46,230 nucleotides of DNA from JBBDMW01 sp040878005 (GTDB lineage: Bacteria; Chloroflexota; Dehalococcoidia; Lucifugimonadales; Lucifugimonadaceae), in assembly GCA_040878005.1 (NCBI GenBank), contig JBBDMW010000073.1, positions 1 through 46,230 of the forward strand, read 5' to 3'. Under the pieces are notes generated by a model. It worked only from the letters and a program-made list of their open reading frames with translations, did no database searches and was not told the origin of the DNA. Shown piece after piece: positions 42,934-46,230 of this stretch; position 1 is the first letter of the stretch; each line of letters begins with the position of its first letter. The translations under genes were made by a program, and so were the position numbers.

Positions 42934-45085
42934 TTCCATGGGATTAAGCCCGGCTCTGGACCAGGATGCTAACAAGTGGATAGTTGCAGTTGATGGTGAA
43001 GAAATTAGCAACCTAGCGTCGAAAAAAATTGGAGAGATCCCACAAGATGAATGGGATCAAGTTAAATACACAGCGGTCGACATTCTCTCACAGTGCCCAA
43101 ACCCCGCTGGCTCACCTAAGCAGGTCACTGGCCTCGCACTTGGGAAGGTGCAGAGCGGCAAGACCCTGTCATACACCACCCTAATTGCTCTTGGTTTGGA
43201 CAATGGATATAGGATCATGGTCGTCTTGGCGGGCACGAAGAACCCGCTGCTTCAACAGAATTACACGCGTCTTTGTAGCGACCTCGGGACTGTCCAGCGC
43301 CCAAGTCTGACTCCTTTCAAAAACCCTAGACCTGATGAGTCAGAGGTAGTTGAGAATGTGTTGCTCGGGGGCGGGCATGCCCTGATTGTCGTCCTCAAGA
43401 ATCGTCAACGCATTGATGAAGCCCGACAAGTGTTAGATACACCCGAACTGAGGAACTTTCCGGCACTTATCATTGATGATGAGGGAGATGAGGCTTCGCT
43501 GAACACACAGTTTAGGCGGGGCCGGCGTTCAGCGGTATATGACAGCGTTCTTCAGTTAAAGAACGTTTTTCAGCATCATGCATATATTGCCTACACAGCA
43601 ACTCCGCAGGCTAACCTCCTGATCTCCGGAATCGATGGGCTTTCTCCAGATTTTGGTGAGTTGGTTCAACCTGGTGAAGATTACTGTGGCGGCTCTACCT
43701 TCTTCGGTGTCGACCGCGGTCGGTATGTGCGGGATGTTCCAGTTACCGAAGCCGACAATGCCCTTGCGGGGTCCATCCAATGCGGTCTCCGGCAGGCGCT
43801 TGCCGCCTTCCTTGTAGGAGCTGCTGTTCGCAAGGTACGCGGCGACCTCGACTGGCATTCGATGCTTATTCACAATAGCAACCTGCGGGCTGATCATGAG
43901 ACACTTAAAAGTGCCGTTCAGAACCTCGTCGGTTTGTGGCGCGAAACACTTGCGCTGCAAGAAACTGATCCAGCAGCCGGAGACCTGTTTGCGCTCTTCA
44001 GAGAAGCCTACGACGATATTTCCGCTACTGTTTCCAACCCGCCTTCATGGGACGAAATACGATCTCGTGTAGCAGACGAGTCCCGCCTTGAGATATGGAT
44101 GGTGAATAGCCTGCAGCTTGGTCGGGATCCTGTAGGCACGCCGTTCCGGTTGAAAAACAACGTTCTTATCGGTGGCAACATGCTTGGTCGCGGAGTCACC
44201 ATCCCCGGGCTTGCTGTCACCTACATCACTCGCCGTGCCCAGAGAGATACCAATGCGGACACGATGGAACAGAGAGCTAGGTGGTTTGGCTACAAACGTC
44301 CATATTTGGACGTGTGCAGAATTTTCCTCACTCCGCAATTGAGGGACGACTACACAGAATTGCTGCGTAGTGAAGATGATTTTTGGGACTCGTTAACTCG
44401 CAATCGGCGACAAGGTCTTTCCATTAGAGAATGGCCACGGATGCTTAGACTAGATATGCAAAACCTAGGTATTCGCCCCACTCGCCAGAGTGTTGCGAAC
44501 TTCAGGCAGTTTAAGGCGAGTGGATGGGAAATACAACGGCGGCCGGTTGAGAACGACCCGCTGATTGCAGAGAAGAACGTTAGAGCAATTAATGGGTTCT
44601 TCCGAGAGTACCCGCCATCACCAAAAAGATATGGACATGTGGAGCACCGAGTAATAGCTAGTTGCCCAGTAGACAATGTCATAAGTGAACTACTTGCTCC
44701 GCTGCAGACCGAGGGTACGGATTGGGAGAACAGCTATCAGATTGAGTACTTGGCGCGTCTTCTACTCGAGAAGAGATTGGAAACGATCGATGTGCTACTG
44801 ATGGCTGCAGATGAAGGTGGGTTTAGGAAACGAACCAAAAGTAAAACCTCCGGCGGCATAAACCCAATGCAGGGTCATGATACCCACCGGCCTTCTTCTC
44901 ACCCAGACTTCTATCCAGGGGATGAACAGATCCACGATGGTCAACCCCAACTGCAAGTCCATTTGATTCGCTTGGAAGACCCTGAGTTGCCAACTTCAGT
45001 CAAAACCCATGTTCTTGCTCTGTATATGCCAAGTAACGCGCCCAATTTGGATCTGGAATTTGTGGTCCGAATGGAGCATCGTTGA
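42923..45085 (+). CDS. Z1-domain helicase-like ATPase
   Basis: 720 residues. Walker A is LGKVQSGKTLSY (74-81), Walker B ALIIDDEGDEAS (acidic 185-190) and motif III AYTATPQAN near 223. The diagnostic Z1 block GGNMLGRGVTIPGLAVTYI starts near residue 415 and continues to EQRARWFGYKRPYLDVCRIF, with the arginine fingers. This is a P-loop superfamily 2-like ATPase without normal helicase annotation, known from Mza and related restriction systems as the probable translocase. AGGAGGTG precedes the ATG at 42923. It overlaps both neighbours, so it is translationally coupled. Confidence 0.95.
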   Translation: MVFDSMGLSPALDQDANKWIVAVDGEEISNLASKKIGEIPQDEWDQVKYTAVDILSQCPNPAGSPKQVTGLALGKVQSGKTLSYTTLIALGLDNGYRIMVVLAGTKNPLLQQNYTRLCSDLGTVQRPSLTPFKNPRPDESEVVENVLLGGGHALIVVLKNRQRIDEARQVLDTPELRNFPALIIDDEGDEASLNTQFRRGRRSAVYDSVLQLKNVFQHHAYIAYTATPQANLLISGIDGLSPDFGELVQPGEDYCGGSTFFGVDRGRYVRDVPVTEADNALAGSIQCGLRQALAAFLVGAAVRKVRGDLDWHSMLIHNSNLRADHETLKSAVQNLVGLWRETLALQETDPAAGDLFALFREAYDDISATVSNPPSWDEIRSRVADESRLEIWMVNSLQLGRDPVGTPFRLKNNVLIGGNMLGRGVTIPGLAVTYITRRAQRDTNADTMEQRARWFGYKRPYLDVCRIFLTPQLRDDYTELLRSEDDFWDSLTRNRRQGLSIREWPRMLRLDMQNLGIRPTRQSVANFRQFKASGWEIQRRPVENDPLIAEKNVRAINGFFREYPPSPKRYGHVEHRVIASCPVDNVISELLAPLQTEGTDWENSYQIEYLARLLLEKRLETIDVLLMAADEGGFRKRTKSKTSGGINPMQGHDTHRPSSHPDFYPGDEQIHDGQPQLQVHLIRLEDPELPTSVKTHVLALYMPSNAPNLDLEFVVRMEHR

Positions 45086-46056
45086 ACGTATTAAAATCAT
45101 TCAACGAGTTGAAAAACACTCCTTCTGGTCAGGCATATACAGCGTTACCGCTGATTAATCGAGAAGATGTGTTACTCGGCATTAATTATGAAAATCGACC
45201 TTGTCTTTTCGTCTTATCGGTCGGCAGATCGTTGACTCCTATGAGGTCCACAAAAATAGCATTTCTGCCCCATGAAAAATTTGACGTTGCAATAGTAGGC
45301 CAGCCGACCAGGCAAAATATGCTCGATATGCTGTCATGCGAGTCAAGTGATGAAGATGACATAAACAGCTTTCTCTCCTTAGTAGAAGCATTTTTGATCA
45401 CGATTACTGACGCTGCCATGATAGATGGCAACCTATTAGCTCAGTTTTTCAAGACGATGGTTGGGCTATTTGAACTGCCTCGAGATCGCGATTTGACCAC
45501 TGCACGCCAAGGTCTATGGGGCGAACTGTTCACGATGAGCCAAGTCAGAGGATTCCAGTTTTGGGCGCCATTTTGGCACCAGGAGGTTACAAGGCTTTTC
45601 GATTTCTCATCAGCGGGAAGGAGAGTGGAGATCAAGACCACGACATCCCAACAGAGGATCCACAACTTCTCTCATCGGCAGATCTTCCCCTCGCGCACTG
45701 ACGAACTGATGGTCGCTTCGTTGATGCTACGGGAGGATGACAATGGACTAAGCCTGAGAGATTTAATTCAAGATGCAAAGAACGCCTTGATTCAGACTGG
45801 ACACTACATGAAGCTTGAGATTGCGATCCGCAGGACCGGCATGGAGCACCAGACAGAAATAGGACCAATGTACGATGCGGACGCTGCGGCCGAATCCTTG
45901 TCATGGTTCCGCGCGGAGAATGCTCCGCATTTTCAATTGCCCGAACCGGCGGGAGTATCGGAGACCCGGTATAAAGTCGACCTTTCAACAGTTCAACAAG
46001 TATCTGTTCATGACGTGGAAGAATGGCTCGATTCATGGCCTGCTTTGGTTGGGTAG
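45082..46056 (+). CDS. PD-(D/E)XK nuclease-like protein (DUF4420 type)
   Basis: 324 residues. The restriction-endonuclease-fold core is seen as Glu148 in QGLWGELF, Asp174 in TRLFDFSS and Glu183-x-Lys185 in RRVEIKTTT, followed by Gln/His in SHRQIFPS. This is the PD-(D/E)XK motif protein that accompanies Z1 and MORC-like ATPases; it is the best candidate for DNA cleavage. A TTG start overlaps the Z1 stop by four bases (TTGA). The N-terminal 140 residues are unassigned. It is the last gene of the operon that can be seen. Confidence 0.88.
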   Translation: MNVLKSFNELKNTPSGQAYTALPLINREDVLLGINYENRPCLFVLSVGRSLTPMRSTKIAFLPHEKFDVAIVGQPTRQNMLDMLSCESSDEDDINSFLSLVEAFLITITDAAMIDGNLLAQFFKTMVGLFELPRDRDLTTARQGLWGELFTMSQVRGFQFWAPFWHQEVTRLFDFSSAGRRVEIKTTTSQQRIHNFSHRQIFPSRTDELMVASLMLREDDNGLSLRDLIQDAKNALIQTGHYMKLEIAIRRTGMEHQTEIGPMYDADAAAESLSWFRAENAPHFQLPEPAGVSETRYKVDLSTVQQVSVHDVEEWLDSWPALVG

Positions 46057-46106
46057 GCGGCGTTTACTGGTGCAAACAGACAAGTGAAGGAGCCCCCCCC
46101 CGCCAC

Positions 46107-46230
46107 TCACCCCTTGACAACCCTCAGAACAAGCCCCATAGTTAATAAAAGAACGTAAGTTCTGTCCAATGCCCTAGGAGAGACTCCCACTCTCATCCGA
46201 AGGCACACATCGTCGGCGTCAGGAATCACG
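46107..46230 (-). CDS. Possible C-terminus of a gene running in from the right
   Basis: An open minus-strand frame of about 40 codons from the window edge to a TGA at 46107-46109 (ends TMGLVLRVVKG). It could be the tail of a gene convergent with the operon, or chance; it shows no family signature. Confidence 0.25.
   Translation of the reverse strand, partial: VIPDADDVCLRMRVGVSPRALDRTYVLLLTMGLVLRVVKG

Noticed and set aside
40011..46056. DISARM or a classical type II restriction-modification system
   Set aside because: DISARM needs SNF2-like DrmD/DrmA and a PLD protein, which are absent; the Z1 and MORC-like ATPases do not occur in simple type II systems.
46093..46101. C9 tract after the nuclease gene as a phase-variation switch
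   Set aside because: It lies outside the coding region, 36 bases after the stop, and no frame would be switched by a length change; it may also be sequence error.

Overview
The window looks like a contig from an uncultured, fairly high-GC bacterium, most plausibly a Chloroflexota of the SAR202/Dehalococcoidia type. This rests on gene content only: a cluster of mandelate-racemase/enolase-superfamily paralogs (a known hallmark of SAR202), tandem hydroxypyruvate-isomerase paralogs, a PspC/LiaF pair, RNase Y with YmdB, many GTG/TTG starts and an MMPL exporter. There is no rRNA in the window, so the assignment is inference. Two runs of N (14701-14800 and 23002-23011) show that it is a draft or metagenomic assembly.

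Layout. 1-10 kb: HAD hydrolase, mutM, tRNA-Ser(UGA), glycerophosphodiesterase, small membrane proteins, a PspC plus LiaF-like envelope-stress pair, a lone CheX, sucCD and an amidohydrolase. 10-15 kb: a tetraether-lipid-synthase-like radical SAM gene directly upstream of lgt, an alpha/beta hydrolase, an anchored exoprotein and pgpA, which is interrupted by an assembly gap. 15-23 kb: two tandem hydroxypyruvate-isomerase genes, a DJ-1/PfpI protein, a cysteine-biosynthesis module (cysM, MoeB/ThiF-like E1, Fe-S type Rrf2 regulator) and ribosomal protein L25. 23-27 kb: a MarR regulator divergent from an MMPL exporter, with an unusually legible promoter and operator, then a haloalkane-dehalogenase-like hydrolase. 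27-34 kb: rny, ymdB, a PHP phosphoesterase, plsY and a zinc-ribbon membrane protein packed head to tail, then a methyltransferase and a dienelactone-hydrolase-like protein. 34-39 kb: a sugar-acid type catabolic cluster (SDR, two MR/MLE enzymes and a divergent galactonate-dehydratase-like enzyme).

39.0-40.0 kb is a non-coding stretch with diverged repeated modules. Immediately after it the base composition drops visibly (TTA, ATA, AAT codons become common) and a four-gene co-directional operon begins at 40011. It encodes a C5-cytosine DNA methyltransferase, a MORC/MutL-like GHKL ATPase, a Z1-domain helicase-like ATPase and a PD-(D/E)XK (DUF4420-type) nuclease. This is the architecture Iyer, Abhiman and Aravind predicted as MORC/MutL-linked restriction-modification, and it corresponds to the Mza (MutL, Z1, DUF, AIPR) antiphage system. 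The AIPR gene usually found with it does not follow in the 174 bases left in the window. This island is the main accessory system here.

Most of the rest is housekeeping and heterotrophic metabolism: TCA cycle (sucCD), phospholipid and lipoprotein synthesis (plsY, pgpA, lgt), cysteine synthesis, RNA turnover and oxidation of sugar acids.
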